DNA from: Taudactylus pleione
Taxonomy: Eukaryota > Chordata > Amphibia > Anura > Myobatrachidae
Length of the DNA: 64,000 nucleotides
Direction of reading: 5' to 3'
Assembly (NCBI GenBank): GCA_031769625.1
Contig: JAUIMM010002344.1
Span: 62,001 to 126,000, forward strand
The translations under genes were made by a program, and so were the position numbers. The notes under the pieces are model-generated. The model was not told the DNA's origin. It ran no database searches and was given only the letters and a program-made list of their open reading frames with translations. Every line of letters begins with the position of its first letter. The stretch's first letter is position 1. Positions 28,021-37,031 of this stretch are shown here, piece by piece.

Positions 28021-29923
28021 AAATGGTTTTTCTCCCATGTTGCGTTTAAGAGAAAACAGCAAATGCACGTTTTAGGCCAAAATGCTTTGAAAGCAATTTA
28101 AACAACAAAAGCGCATACTTTGTGTTATCTCCACTTGTAGCAAACACAGACAGCTCAAAATTTCACTGGATGTGTTGAAGACCAATACCCACAAATGTGA
28201 TGTGAAATGGTTTTTCTCCCATGTTGCGTTTAAGAGAAAACAGCAATTGCTCGTTTTAGGCAAAAATGCATTGAAAGCAATGGAACCAACAAAAGCGCAT
28301 ACTTTGTGTAATCTCCTCTTGTAGCAAACACAGGCAGCTCAAAATTTCACTGGATGTGTTGAAGACCAAGACCAACAAATGTGATGTGAAATGGTTTTTC
28401 TCCCATGTTGCGTTTAAGAGAAAACAGCAAATGCACGTTTTAGGCCAAAATGCATTGAAAGCAATGGAAACAACAAAAGTGCATACGTTGTGTTATCTCT
28501 TCTTGTAGCAAACACGGACAGCTCAAAATTTCACTGGATGTGTTGAAGACCAAGACCAACAAATGTGATGTGAAATGGTTTTTCTCCCATGTTGCGTTTA
28601 AGAGAAAACAGCAAATGCACGTTTTAGGCCAAAATGCTTTGAAAGCAATGGAAACAACAAAAGCGCATACTTTGTGTTATCTCCACTTGTAGCAAACACA
28701 GACAGCTCAAAATTTCACTGGATGTGTTGAAGACCAATACCCACAAATGTGATGTGAAATGGTTTTTCTCCCATGTTGCGTTTAAGAGAAAACAGCAAAT
28801 GCACGTTTTAGGCCAAAATGCTTTGAAAGCAATGGAAACAACAAAAGTGCATACGTTGTGTTATCTCCTCTTGTAGCAAACACAGACAGCTCAAAATTTC
28901 ACTGGATGTGTTGAAGACCAAGACCAACAAATGTGATGTGAAATGGTTTTTCTCCCATGTTGCGTTTAAGAGAAAACAGCAAATGCACGTTTTAGGCCAA
29001 AATGCATTGAAAGCAATGAAAACAACAAAAGCGCATACTTTGTGTTATCTCCTCTTGTAGCAAACACAGACAGCTCAAAATTTCACTGGATGTGTTGAAG
29101 ACCAAGACCCACAAATGTGATGTGAAATGGTTTTTCTCCCATGTTGCGTTTAAGAGAAAACAGCAATTGCTCATTTTAGGCCAAAATGCATTGAAAGCAA
29201 TGGAACCAACAAAAGCGCATACTTTGTGTTATCTCCTCTTGTAGCAAACACAGGCAGAACAAAATTTCACTGGATGTGTTGAAGACCAAGACCCACAAAT
29301 GTGATGTGAAATGGTTTTTCTCCCATATTGCGTTTAAGAGAAAACAGCAATTGCACGTTTTATTCCAAAATGCATTGAAAGCAATGGAAACAACAAAAGC
29401 GCATACTTTGTGTTATCTCCTCTTGTAGCAAACACAGACAGCTCAAAATTTCACTGGATGTGTTGAAGACCAATACCCACAAATGTGATGTGAAATGGTT
29501 TTTCTCCCATGTTGCGTTTAAGAGAAAACAGCAAATGCACGTTTTAGGCCAAAATGCATTGAAAGCAATGGAAACAACAAAAGCGCATACTTTGTGTTAT
29601 CTTCTCTTGTAGCAAACACAGGCAGCTCAAAATTTCACTGGATGTGTTGAAGACCAAGACCAACAAATGTGATGTGAAATGGTTTTTCTCCCATGTTGCG
29701 TTTAAGAGAAAACAGCAAATGCACGTTTTAGGCCAAAATGCTTTGAAAGCAATGGAAACAACAAAAGCGCATACTTTGTGTTATCTCCACTTGTAGCAAA
29801 CACAGACAGCTCAAAATTTCACTGGATGTGTTGAAGACCAATACCCACAAATGTGATGTGAAATGGTTTTTCTCCCATGTTGCGTTTAAGAGAAAACAGC
29901 AAATGCACGTTTTAGGCCAAAAT

Positions 29924-30203
29924 GCATTGAAGCAATGGAAACAACAAAAGCACATACTTTGTGTTATCTCCTCTTGTAGAAAAACACAGACAGCTCAAAA
30001 TTTCACTGGATGTGTTGAAGAATAAGACCCTCAAATGTGATGTGAAATGGTTTTTCTCCCATGTTGCGTTTAAGAGAAAACAGCAAATGCACGTTTTAGG
30101 CCAAAATGCATTGAAAGCAATGGAAACAACAAAAGCGCATACTTGGTGATATCTCCTCTTGTAGCAAACACAGACAGCTCAACATTTCACTGGATGTGTT
30201 GAA
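29924..30203. repeat. Degenerate satellite units at the left edge of the insertion
   Basis: The last one and a half units before the retrotransposon carry changes seen nowhere else nearby. There is a 1-bp loss (CATTGAAGCAAT, about 29926-29937), compensated by GTAGAAAAACAC about 50 bp later. GAAGAATAAGACCCTC lies near 30017, ACTTGGTGATATC near 30141, and CTCAACATTTC near 30179. They are still alignable to the 184-bp monomer and in register up to GTTGAA at 30203. They look like units that escaped homogenisation. Confidence 0.85.
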
Positions 30204-30296
30204 TCCCTCGGCGAGAGGTCACCCATTTCAGAGCTCCCAGGCCTCTGGTAGTATTTGAAGCCAGTGGTCTCTCCTGAGCGTTTCCCCCAGCAGAGG
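30204..30296 (+). other. 5' untranslated leader of the retrotransposon
   Basis: The 93 nt between the satellite boundary and the first ATG of ORF1. It begins TCCCTCGGCGAGAGGTC. CCTC at 30206-30209 can pair with GAGG at 30215-30218 across a 5-nt loop, a weak hairpin at the extreme end. The ORF1 frame stays open upstream to about 30255 through a TTG, but no upstream ATG is in frame. The leader is short for an L1-type 5' UTR that must carry its own promoter, so mild 5' truncation is possible. Confidence 0.6.
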
Positions 30297-33200
30297 ATGG
30301 ACCCTCCTGGGGAGGAGGATGATGGCGATCCCCAGGCTTCTGGTCCTGGAGGAGGGCCTGGTGGTGGGCCTAGTGATCCTGGTCTGAGGAGGGCTGTGGT
30401 GCTATTAACCCAGCTCTCCTCCAGAGAGGCCAGCGGTGACCTGGTGTTTGCAGGCCCGGCAGTGTTGGAGGGAGTCTCCAAACCGGAGGAGGCTGGTCCC
30501 CTGGGTGAAGTAACCCTGGGGAGCAAGGTGCTTACCAGTCTGGACGGTGAGGAGGAGGCTCTTTGTGCCGATGGCCAGGACCAGGACGCGGGGTTGTCCA
30601 GCGGTGAATCTGTGCTGAGCCAGGGGAGCTGCAGTGAGGCGGAGGGGGAGAGTGATGAGACGGAGGAAGAGTTCCTAGGCCTAGGGCCAGATGAGCTCAA
30701 GCGTGAGGTCCGGCGGGCTCAGGCCTGGATCTCAGTAAAAAAAAACAAAAGACATACTGCTAGGAGCTGGCAGAAGCCTATCCTTAGTATGGAGATTGAG
30801 GACCTGGGAAGAAAGGTGGAGAGGCTGAGAGGGAGAATCTCTCAGCTGCGTGAGGAGGAGAAAAAGCCAAAGACCTTACCTGGCTCTGATGCGGCTGCGG
30901 GAGCTCCGGTTTTCGTTCCAGGACCTGCCGGAGTAGCTGAGGATGGTCCGTGTTCGGGCGCTGTTGAAGCCGCTGCTGCAGAGTCGGAGGTGGCTGGACG
31001 CCCGGAGGATGCGAGGCCGGCGATGCCCGATTCCCGTGGGGCTGGTGACGTGGGCTTGAAGGAGGAAGCGGTGGTCTTATTGGCCAGGAGTCCCAAGATG
31101 GCGCCCGGCGGGGTGGCGGCCGGAGGACTTTCAAAGATGGCGCCGGTGGTTGCGGAGTATGGGCAAGGGGAGGTGTCTCTCCTGGGGGCAGAGCCGCGCT
31201 GTGCTGGAGCGGGGGGCGTGGCGGTTCCCATGGTAGCGGCTGACGCCGTTGCCGGGACAACCGCTATAGCTTCCTGCGATGCGGCGGCTCAGGTCTCACC
31301 CCCGAAGGCTGCGTCGGTAGGGCCGGTGCTGACCGGTGGTGGAGGCACTGAGGTGGATCATCCCCGGGTGCCTGTAGGCCCCGACACTACTATTGGTGTA
31401 GTGGGAGGTCCTGCCGAGGAAGTGCAGCAGCGTGTCGGGCCGTCATCAGGCGGCGGCCATGTTGTTGGAGTCCAGGGCGGTGGAAAGCAAAATCTGCCGA
31501 ATGTGTCTCCAGTTGGTGGCGGCGGCCATTTTGGAGAGGCCACAATTGGGGACTCTGAAGCCCAGATGGTGGCGATTGCCATGGAGGTGGAGGCATTGGA
31601 GAGGTCTGCTGTCATCACACCTAAAGCAGTGCCACAGATGGCACAAGGACTTCCTGGACTGGATAGGTCAGCCCTTGATAAGGGCCAGCTGGCAGTGGTC
31701 GACACTATATTTGGAGGGATCAGTGTTCCTGCTAGGTCCTTGGCAGCGGTGGACATAATAAAAGCTGATCTGGCCAGGCAGGCAGGGGTGAGGGAGAATG
31801 TTGGTGAAGGTTCTGGTGTGGGTGTAGGTTCGGGTCCTGTGCCCGCTTTAGCGTTGCCCGTAGCTGGCCCTTCGACCCTGCCTAGACCGGGTCCCTCCTC
31901 TTACGCCAATGTTGTATCGGGCAGGGCGCCGGTTGTCCCGATGATTAGAAGTGGTGGAGGGGCACCTATTAAAAGGCGCAATGTGGTACAATTGAAGTGG
32001 GTTGGAGGCGGTGAGCCGCCTGGAAAGGCCGCCTTCCTGGGCATGGTTTTTTCTCTGGGGTTCTCGCCGGGTGATTTGTTCGCTTGCATTCACCCGGTGA
32101 GAACTCCGGATTATGATCTTAGCTTCATGTCCTTGAGGGGCCTGCAAGCCTTTAGTGGTAGGTGGGAGGAGAAAAAGGGGATAGAGCCATATTGTAGGTA
32201 TAGGTCTCTGGTGGTGTCGCGTCAGGACAGGGCGAAGGTGACTATCCTTGTCCGGAATGAGTCATTGCCGGAGGCAGATATTCTATTCTGGCTCTCGCGA
32301 CACTGTGTGGTACTTTCTCCCCACTTGGAGAAGTTTGACTACACTAAAGGTGTATGGGGTGGTGCCTATTCCATTTTTGTCAGGTTACACCAGGTTGGCA
32401 TTGAAGTGAAGCACATCCCGGCAGCAGCCTTTATAGGACGTGACAAAATCCAGGTATTTTACCCTGGGCAGCCGAAGGTCTGCCACAAATGTGGGGATTT
32501 CCGGCATTTTTCTAATGACTGCACGGCAATTAAGTGCTCGCTGTGCAGTGGGTTAGGGCACATATCCAAAGATTGCAGGCAGGTCAGGTGTAACCTCTGT
32601 GGAAAGGTGGGTCATCCTTACAGCCGCTGCCCGTCTGCAGCCCACAACGAAGGCTTAGGGGTGACAGTTGTTGTGGGGGATAGGCAGGAAGAGGTGGGGG
32701 GTGGTTTGACTAGCGGGCAGGTGAGCGGTGAGGATGCAGGCTTTGAAACCGCAATGGAGAGGAATGGGGAGAGACCAGGAGAGGGTGAGCCGGAAGGTGT
32801 AGGAAAAACCAAGGTTCCTGCAGCCAGTACCACTGGGTGTGAAATTGCACCAGGTAAAGATGCTGGTGAGAAAGATGCTCCCTTTACGGTGGTCGAGGTG
32901 GGAAAGAAAAAGAGGAAAAAAAAGCTAAGGCATACAGGAGAGAAGGTCACTCTATCTAATAGATTCTATTTTAATACCTCGGACGAAGAGGAGAAGGAGG
33001 AGGGGGAGGTGGTAAGGGGGGATGGTGAGGAGCTTGTCTTTGTCCCCAACAAAGTCGTGGGAAGAAAGGTTGGGAAAAAGTCAACCTTTGGAGAGGCAGC
33101 AGCGGGAGCGCAGCCTAGGGAAAGGAGGAAGAAAAGGGCGAAGGAGGGCAAGGCTGGAGGAGCGGGGAAGAGATCGGGCACTGAAAGCCCAGAGTGGGAT

Positions 33201-33623
33201 TTAGCAGGGATGGAGCTAGGAGATAAGGCAGTGGTGGTGGATAAGCCTGCAGAGGGGCAGAGTGGGGTGTTTTCGGAGGAGGTAGAGTGTGTGGAAGAAA
33301 CCCCTGAGTTGGCCCCAGATGCTTCTGACCCTTTAGTGGCTCCTGGGGAGATGCATCCTCCCGGGACTCGGTCTGAGGGTACAGCTATACCAAAACCTCC
33401 AGATCCGGACCCGGGTCCTTCCCCAGAGGCTAAGGGTGTTGGTGGGCGCGGTAGCCTGCAGGTTGAGGCCGAGGCCTCAATGGTTTCTGTTGGTGTGGAT
33501 GTGGTGGTGGGTGGTTTGGAAGAGGTTGTCTTGCCGTCTGATGGGGTGCTTCCTTTTGGGATCACCTGCAAAAGAACAGGTTCCTCTGGGGAGGAGTCTG
33601 CTCAACAGGCAAAGAGAAAGTAA
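30297..33623 (+). CDS. Retrotransposon ORF1 protein (coiled coil, three CCHC zinc knuckles)
   Basis: 1108 aa from the first ATG (context CAGAGGATGG); the frame is open for 14 more codons upstream but without an ATG. Family role: binds element RNA and forms ribonucleoprotein with ORF2 protein. Visible order: acidic N-terminus; short coiled coil at about 165-188 with regular 3-4 spacing of I167, L170, V174, L177, I181 and L184; long Gly/Ala/Val/Pro-rich low-complexity region to about 555; probable folded domain at about 560-720, perhaps RRM-like; three CCHC knuckles at 729-778, each C-x2-C-x4-H-x4-C; then a charged tail with basic runs near 870-880 and 940-960 that could be nuclear localisation signals. 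The knuckle block with its preceding PGQPK segment resembles Tx1-like ORF1 and ZCCHC3-type proteins. ORF2 starts 30 nt after the stop. An A9 run at 30737-30745 is in frame. Confidence 0.88.
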   Translation: MDPPGEEDDGDPQASGPGGGPGGGPSDPGLRRAVVLLTQLSSREASGDLVFAGPAVLEGVSKPEEAGPLGEVTLGSKVLTSLDGEEEALCADGQDQDAGLSSGESVLSQGSCSEAEGESDETEEEFLGLGPDELKREVRRAQAWISVKKNKRHTARSWQKPILSMEIEDLGRKVERLRGRISQLREEEKKPKTLPGSDAAAGAPVFVPGPAGVAEDGPCSGAVEAAAAESEVAGRPEDARPAMPDSRGAGDVGLKEEAVVLLARSPKMAPGGVAAGGLSKMAPVVAEYGQGEVSLLGAEPRCAGAGGVAVPMVAADAVAGTTAIASCDAAAQVSPPKAASVGPVLTGGGGTEVDHPRVPVGPDTTIGVVGGPAEEVQQRVGPSSGGGHVVGVQGGGKQNLPNVSPVGGGGHFGEATIGDSEAQMVAIAMEVEALERSAVITPKAVPQMAQGLPGLDRSALDKGQLAVVDTIFGGISVPARSLAAVDIIKADLARQAGVRENVGEGSGVGVGSGPVPALALPVAGPSTLPRPGPSSYANVVSGRAPVVPMIRSGGGAPIKRRNVVQLKWVGGGEPPGKAAFLGMVFSLGFSPGDLFACIHPVRTPDYDLSFMSLRGLQAFSGRWEEKKGIEPYCRYRSLVVSRQDRAKVTILVRNESLPEADILFWLSRHCVVLSPHLEKFDYTKGVWGGAYSIFVRLHQVGIEVKHIPAAAFIGRDKIQVFYPGQPKVCHKCGDFRHFSNDCTAIKCSLCSGLGHISKDCRQVRCNLCGKVGHPYSRCPSAAHNEGLGVTVVVGDRQEEVGGGLTSGQVSGEDAGFETAMERNGERPGEGEPEGVGKTKVPAASTTGCEIAPGKDAGEKDAPFTVVEVGKKKRKKKLRHTGEKVTLSNRFYFNTSDEEEKEEGEVVRGDGEELVFVPNKVVGRKVGKKSTFGEAAAGAQPRERRKKRAKEGKAGGAGKRSGTESPEWDLAGMELGDKAVVVDKPAEGQSGVFSEEVECVEETPELAPDASDPLVAPGEMHPPGTRSEGTAIPKPPDPDPGPSPEAKGVGGRGSLQVEAEASMVSVGVDVVVGGLEEVVLPSDGVLPFGITCKRTGSSGEESAQQAKRK
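31093..31574 (+). promoter_or_regulatory. Cluster of YY1-like motifs inside ORF1
   Basis: Four close matches to the YY1-type core AAGATGGCGGC or its complement lie within about 440 bp: CCAAGATGGCGCC at 31093-31105, CAAAGATGGCGCC at 31132-31144, GCGGCCATGTTG at 31453-31464 and GCGGCCATTTTGG at 31522-31534. A weaker one, CCCAGATGGTGGCG, is at 31561-31574. The first two and the last read forward; the other two are reversed. YY1 binds near the start of human L1 and helps set its transcription start. Here the motifs are in coding sequence, so a regulatory role is inference only. A GC-rich protein region could produce them by chance or by internal duplication. Confidence 0.35.
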
Positions 33624-33653
33624 GATGGAGTCCTACCTCTATAATCTGGAATT
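33624..33653 (+). other. ORF1-ORF2 intergenic spacer
   Basis: 30 nt between the ORF1 stop TAA and the ORF2 ATG at 33654. It contains an ATG at 33625, out of frame with ORF2, which opens a frame that closes at 33786. ORF2 is probably translated from the same RNA by reinitiation or a similar route, as in other two-ORF L1-type elements. The spacer has no recognisable ribosome entry structure. Confidence 0.6.
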
Positions 33654-36600
33654 ATGGATCCCCATCCTATACGATGTGCCACCATTAATGTGGCTTCCGT
33701 TCTTTCCGAGCGTGCTCGCTATATGGCCTTTTCTTTTTTCAACACAATTGATGTTGATTTTTTGTTTTTGCAAGAGACCAGAATAGGGGATTTGTCCACA
33801 CTTCGCAGGGCCAAAAGCCAGTGGAGGCGTGGTCCGTCCTTCTGGTCGCTTGCGGCCGAGCCGTACGGTGGGGTGGCGGTACTTTTTTCCGGCATGGTAA
33901 CTGTGCACAAGATTATGGAGCTACAGGTAGGTAGGTGTATGGTTTTGGATATTAGCCTAAGGGGGCATGATCTCAGGTTGATCAACATCTATGGACCGCA
34001 GTCGGCCTGGGATAGGAAGTGCCTCTTTGGGCTGATAAAGCCATTCCTTTTTACAGCCCGGCAAGTTGTCTTTGGTGGTGACTTTAATACCATCGTGAGG
34101 CCCAAAGACAGGGGGGGTGCAAAGTCAACCCTGGGCTATGATGCTAGGTTCTTAGTTAGCATGATTAGGGAAGCTGGCCTGGTCGATGTGCATATTCGCC
34201 ATAGTCCAGACCTCACGGGGTACACATACTTTTGTGGTAGTCGTAGGTCTAGGATAGATAGGTTTTTTGTTAAGGAAAGTTTGAAAACTTTGCCTCCTGA
34301 GGCAAGGGCAGTAGAATTTTCCGATCATGTTTGTCTGAGTGTCGCGTTGAATGCCTCAGAAACCCCTCAGAAAGGGCGGGGCCTTTGGCGTTTGAACTCT
34401 GAACTTCTGAAGGAGGAGAGTGTTAGCCAGTCCTTTAGGGACTTCTTTCAACTACAGGAGACACTTCTGGAGGCTGGTTGGACTAGATCTGAGTGGTGGG
34501 AAGAGTGCAAAAAAAGAACTCGGAGGTTTTTTCAGAGGCTTATAGCTCATAAAAACTTGAGAAAACGGTGCGTCTACCAGAGCTTGAGAAAGAAACTAGA
34601 TTTCTTGATCTCTGAGGGTGGAGATAGTGGGGATATCTCCCGGGTGAAAGCTCAGCTGAGGGAGCTTCAGTACGATCGTCTGGCTTCCTTGGTTCTGGAG
34701 AGGGATTATGGTAAATACCACTCGCCTGATCCTTACCAGAGTTGCAGGAAATCGGTCGATTTGAGGGAGGTTAGGGGCCTGTATGATGAACTGGGTACTC
34801 TCTGTGAGGACAGGGAGGGTATCTTGGGAGTCATCGGGTCCTTTTACTCCGACCTTCTGTCTGAGCAGCCACTCATTAGTGAGAGGATGGAGTCTTTTCT
34901 GAGGGGGACACCGGGGCTTGTGAAGCTTGATGCCTCTTTTGACTCCTTGGGCAGCGATGTGACAACAGAAGAAGTCAAGAGAGCTATAGACGGCTTGTCT
35001 AAAAAAAAATCTCCAGGACCGGATGGTTTGACATCCGAATTCTTTAAAGCTTTCAGGGACATCTTGGCTCCCCACCTCATGGAAGTATATAATGAGTGCC
35101 TGGGTGAGGGATTGCTCCCTCCCTCCATGAGGTCTTCTGCCCTCATATTGCTATCAAAAGGTAAGGACCCGTCCCGTATTGAGAACTGGCGCCCCATCGC
35201 TCTTCTTAATACGGACAGAAAGATTCTGGCAAAAATACTGTTCAATCGGCTGATGGAAATTTCCGGGCTGGTGCTGTCCTCGTCTCAGCACTGCACTGTG
35301 AAGGGCCGTAGCACGTTTAGTGCTGTCCTTGGCGTCCGGGAGGCCATAGAGCGATGCCGTGCTGAGAGGTGGGGTAAGTACTTACTGGCATTGGACCAGT
35401 CCAAGGCTTTTGACCGGGTGAATCACAAGTACTTGTGGGCTGTTCTGGAATGGTATGGTATTCCGGTGAGGGTGGTGAATTGGCTTCGTGTTCTGTACAA
35501 TCAGGCCGAGAGCTTCCCGCTTGTCAATGGTTGGGTGGGTCCTGCTTTCAGGGTTGACTCTGGTGTCCGTCAGGGATGCCCCCTGAGCCCCCTCTTATAC
35601 GTGTTTGCGATTGATCCCTTCGTCAGGAGGATTGGTTGTAGTGCATTGAGGGGGGTGCAGCTGGGCCCAGAGGCTCCTTTGAGAGTAGTGGCCTACGCGG
35701 ATGATGTCACTGTGGTCTTGTCCTCCGTGGCAGAGGCGCAGTGCATGGAACACCTGATCTCCGACTACTCTGAAGCCTCGTGCTCCAGAGTAAACCAAGA
35801 TAAATGTGAAGCTTTCTGGATGGGGGAGGAAGGCGACGAGTTTGACCTTCCGGATAGCCTCCCCCGGGCAAGTCCTCAGATCAAAATTCTAGGCATCACA
35901 TTTGACCGTGGTGATTATGCCACTCGAAATTGGGAGAGGAGGATAGAGGAAGCCAACAGGAAAGTGCAGTCCTGGAGAACTTGGCATTTCTCTTACAGGG
36001 AAAGGGTTCACCTGTGCAAAACCTTTCTGGTTCCCATATTTCTTTATGTCAGTTATGTGTGTTTCTTGCCACGGTCTTTGTGGTCTAAAGTGTCATCCTT
36101 GTTCTTCCTCTTGTTTTGGGGGAATGGGATGAACATTGTTAAAAGAGGTATAACCTACAGACCAAGGAAAGAAGGTGGATTTGGCATGGTCAATCCAGTG
36201 GTCTTTTTTGCCACAACTTTTATTAAGCTCAATCTTGGAAGCCTATTTTTGGAGGCTCCTCCTTGGTGGGTAGAGAGCTTTAGGGCTTGGGTGTCCCCCT
36301 TCCTTGAGCTCTGGTATGATGGGGGCCATGTGAAAACCTTCAGAGGCAGGTCCGGTGCTCTTCCGATCTATGTCATTCAGTGCTTGAGAGTGACAAGGCA
36401 ATGGGGAGTGGCAGTGAGTGATGTCAAAACCCTTTCTAGAAGGGAGTTGGAGAAAGGCATTTTGCGGGCTCACTTCTACGCACCGCTGACACTAAGGGAC
36501 TGCCCAGGCAAGGTTTGCTCAAATGGGATCTCTTTGATTTGCTCAGAAAGAATCCCACTGAAGTATAGGGACCTTGCCTGGCTCTCCTTCCAAGGAAGAC

Positions 36601-37031
36601 TCTATGTTAGGGGGCACATCAGGTGGCGAAGTGCCGGTGATCGTGGTTGTCCACGTGAGGAATGTCTGGGGGTGGAGGAGACCATGGACCACTTCCTGCG
36701 TGAATGTTCCTTTAACATCGAAGTTTATAGAAGGGTCTCAAACGCTTTACGCATCCCGTGCCTTTCGGGGCTCAGTTACCCTGAGTGGGCTTATGGGGCA
36801 TTCAAAGGTTTTGGGCGTTATGATTTGGTCACTATTTTTATAGTTAGCTTAGTGGTCAGATATCACACGTGGAGTGCACGGTGTTTAGTAACGACTAGAA
36901 GTAAAATCCTTCCCTGTGAGGTGGTGGCGCGTTTCATTCTTCACGAGGTTGGAAGTCTGATGGAAATGGACAGGAGGAGGTTGGATGCCGTTGGGTGGTC
37001 AAGGAGGTGGAGACACCTGAAACCCCCTTAG
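33654..37031 (+). CDS. Retrotransposon ORF2 protein (AP-like endonuclease and reverse transcriptase)
   Basis: 1125 aa. It nicks target DNA and copies element RNA there (target-primed reverse transcription). The AP-like endonuclease fills about residues 5-235 with a complete set of expected residues: N12, E41 (in QET), Y113 (in NIYGP), D143 and N145 (in GDFN), T191, D202 (in SRIDR), and S223-D224-H225. A basic linker follows to about 450. The reverse transcriptase spans about 450-720: SPGPDG at 453-458, catalytic D581 in LDQSKAFD, RQGCPLSP from 639, and YADD at 681-684. A C-terminal Cys/His motif, C999-x4-C1004-x8-H1013-x4-C1018, corresponds to the knuckle near the end of L1-type ORF2. No stop or frameshift interrupts it; an A9 run at 35001-35009 is in frame. 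Start choice: first ATG of the frame, six codons before the conserved endonuclease strand. Confidence 0.95.
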   Translation: MDPHPIRCATINVASVLSERARYMAFSFFNTIDVDFLFLQETRIGDLSTLRRAKSQWRRGPSFWSLAAEPYGGVAVLFSGMVTVHKIMELQVGRCMVLDISLRGHDLRLINIYGPQSAWDRKCLFGLIKPFLFTARQVVFGGDFNTIVRPKDRGGAKSTLGYDARFLVSMIREAGLVDVHIRHSPDLTGYTYFCGSRRSRIDRFFVKESLKTLPPEARAVEFSDHVCLSVALNASETPQKGRGLWRLNSELLKEESVSQSFRDFFQLQETLLEAGWTRSEWWEECKKRTRRFFQRLIAHKNLRKRCVYQSLRKKLDFLISEGGDSGDISRVKAQLRELQYDRLASLVLERDYGKYHSPDPYQSCRKSVDLREVRGLYDELGTLCEDREGILGVIGSFYSDLLSEQPLISERMESFLRGTPGLVKLDASFDSLGSDVTTEEVKRAIDGLSKKKSPGPDGLTSEFFKAFRDILAPHLMEVYNECLGEGLLPPSMRSSALILLSKGKDPSRIENWRPIALLNTDRKILAKILFNRLMEISGLVLSSSQHCTVKGRSTFSAVLGVREAIERCRAERWGKYLLALDQSKAFDRVNHKYLWAVLEWYGIPVRVVNWLRVLYNQAESFPLVNGWVGPAFRVDSGVRQGCPLSPLLYVFAIDPFVRRIGCSALRGVQLGPEAPLRVVAYADDVTVVLSSVAEAQCMEHLISDYSEASCSRVNQDKCEAFWMGEEGDEFDLPDSLPRASPQIKILGITFDRGDYATRNWERRIEEANRKVQSWRTWHFSYRERVHLCKTFLVPIFLYVSYVCFLPRSLWSKVSSLFFLLFWGNGMNIVKRGITYRPRKEGGFGMVNPVVFFATTFIKLNLGSLFLEAPPWWVESFRAWVSPFLELWYDGGHVKTFRGRSGALPIYVIQCLRVTRQWGVAVSDVKTLSRRELEKGILRAHFYAPLTLRDCPGKVCSNGISLICSERIPLKYRDLAWLSFQGRLYVRGHIRWRSAGDRGCPREECLGVEETMDHFLRECSFNIEVYRRVSNALRIPCLSGLSYPEWAYGAFKGFGRYDLVTIFIVSLVVRYHTWSARCLVTTRSKILPCEVVARFILHEVGSLMEMDRRRLDAVGWSRRWRHLKPP

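Larger units (their letters stand above)
1..30203. repeat. 184-bp satellite array, left arm
   Basis: Head-to-tail tandem array of a 184-bp monomer, about 164 units, all in one orientation. The spacing is direct: the segment starting GCTCAAAATTTCACTGG is at 1, 185, and so on. The majority monomer is about 39% GC. Recurrent variable sites define subtypes: GACCAAGACCAAC, GACCAAGACCCAC or GACCAATACCCAC; CCATGTTGC or CCATATTGC; GCAAATGCACG, GCAATTGCACG, GCAATTGCTCG or GCAATTGCTCAT; TGCATTG, TGCTTTG or TGCAATG; GGAAACAAC, GAAAACAAC or GGAACCAAC; AGCGCAT or AGTGCAT; ACTTTG or ACGTTG; CTCCTCTTG, CTTCTCTTG or CTCCACTTG; and CAGACAGCTC, CAGGCAGCTC, CGGACAGCTC or CAGGCAGAAC. I do not recognise the family by name. 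No gene lies inside. Repeated 60-76-codon minus-strand frames are periodic by-products. The array could be centromeric or pericentromeric, but the sequence alone does not show this. Confidence 0.98.

Noticed and set aside
30179..30700. Minus-strand frame of 173 codons opposite ORF1, and other long antisense frames (30784-31260, 31358-31756, 32966-33571)
   Set aside because: They lie opposite ORF1, are Ser/Pro/Ala-rich as expected from the antisense of a GC-rich gene, and show no domain.
33436..33786. Plus-strand frame of 116 codons across the ORF1-ORF2 junction
   Set aside because: Out of frame with both conserved proteins. The hydrophobic stretch reflects a T-rich start of ORF2 read in another frame, and no conserved motif is present.
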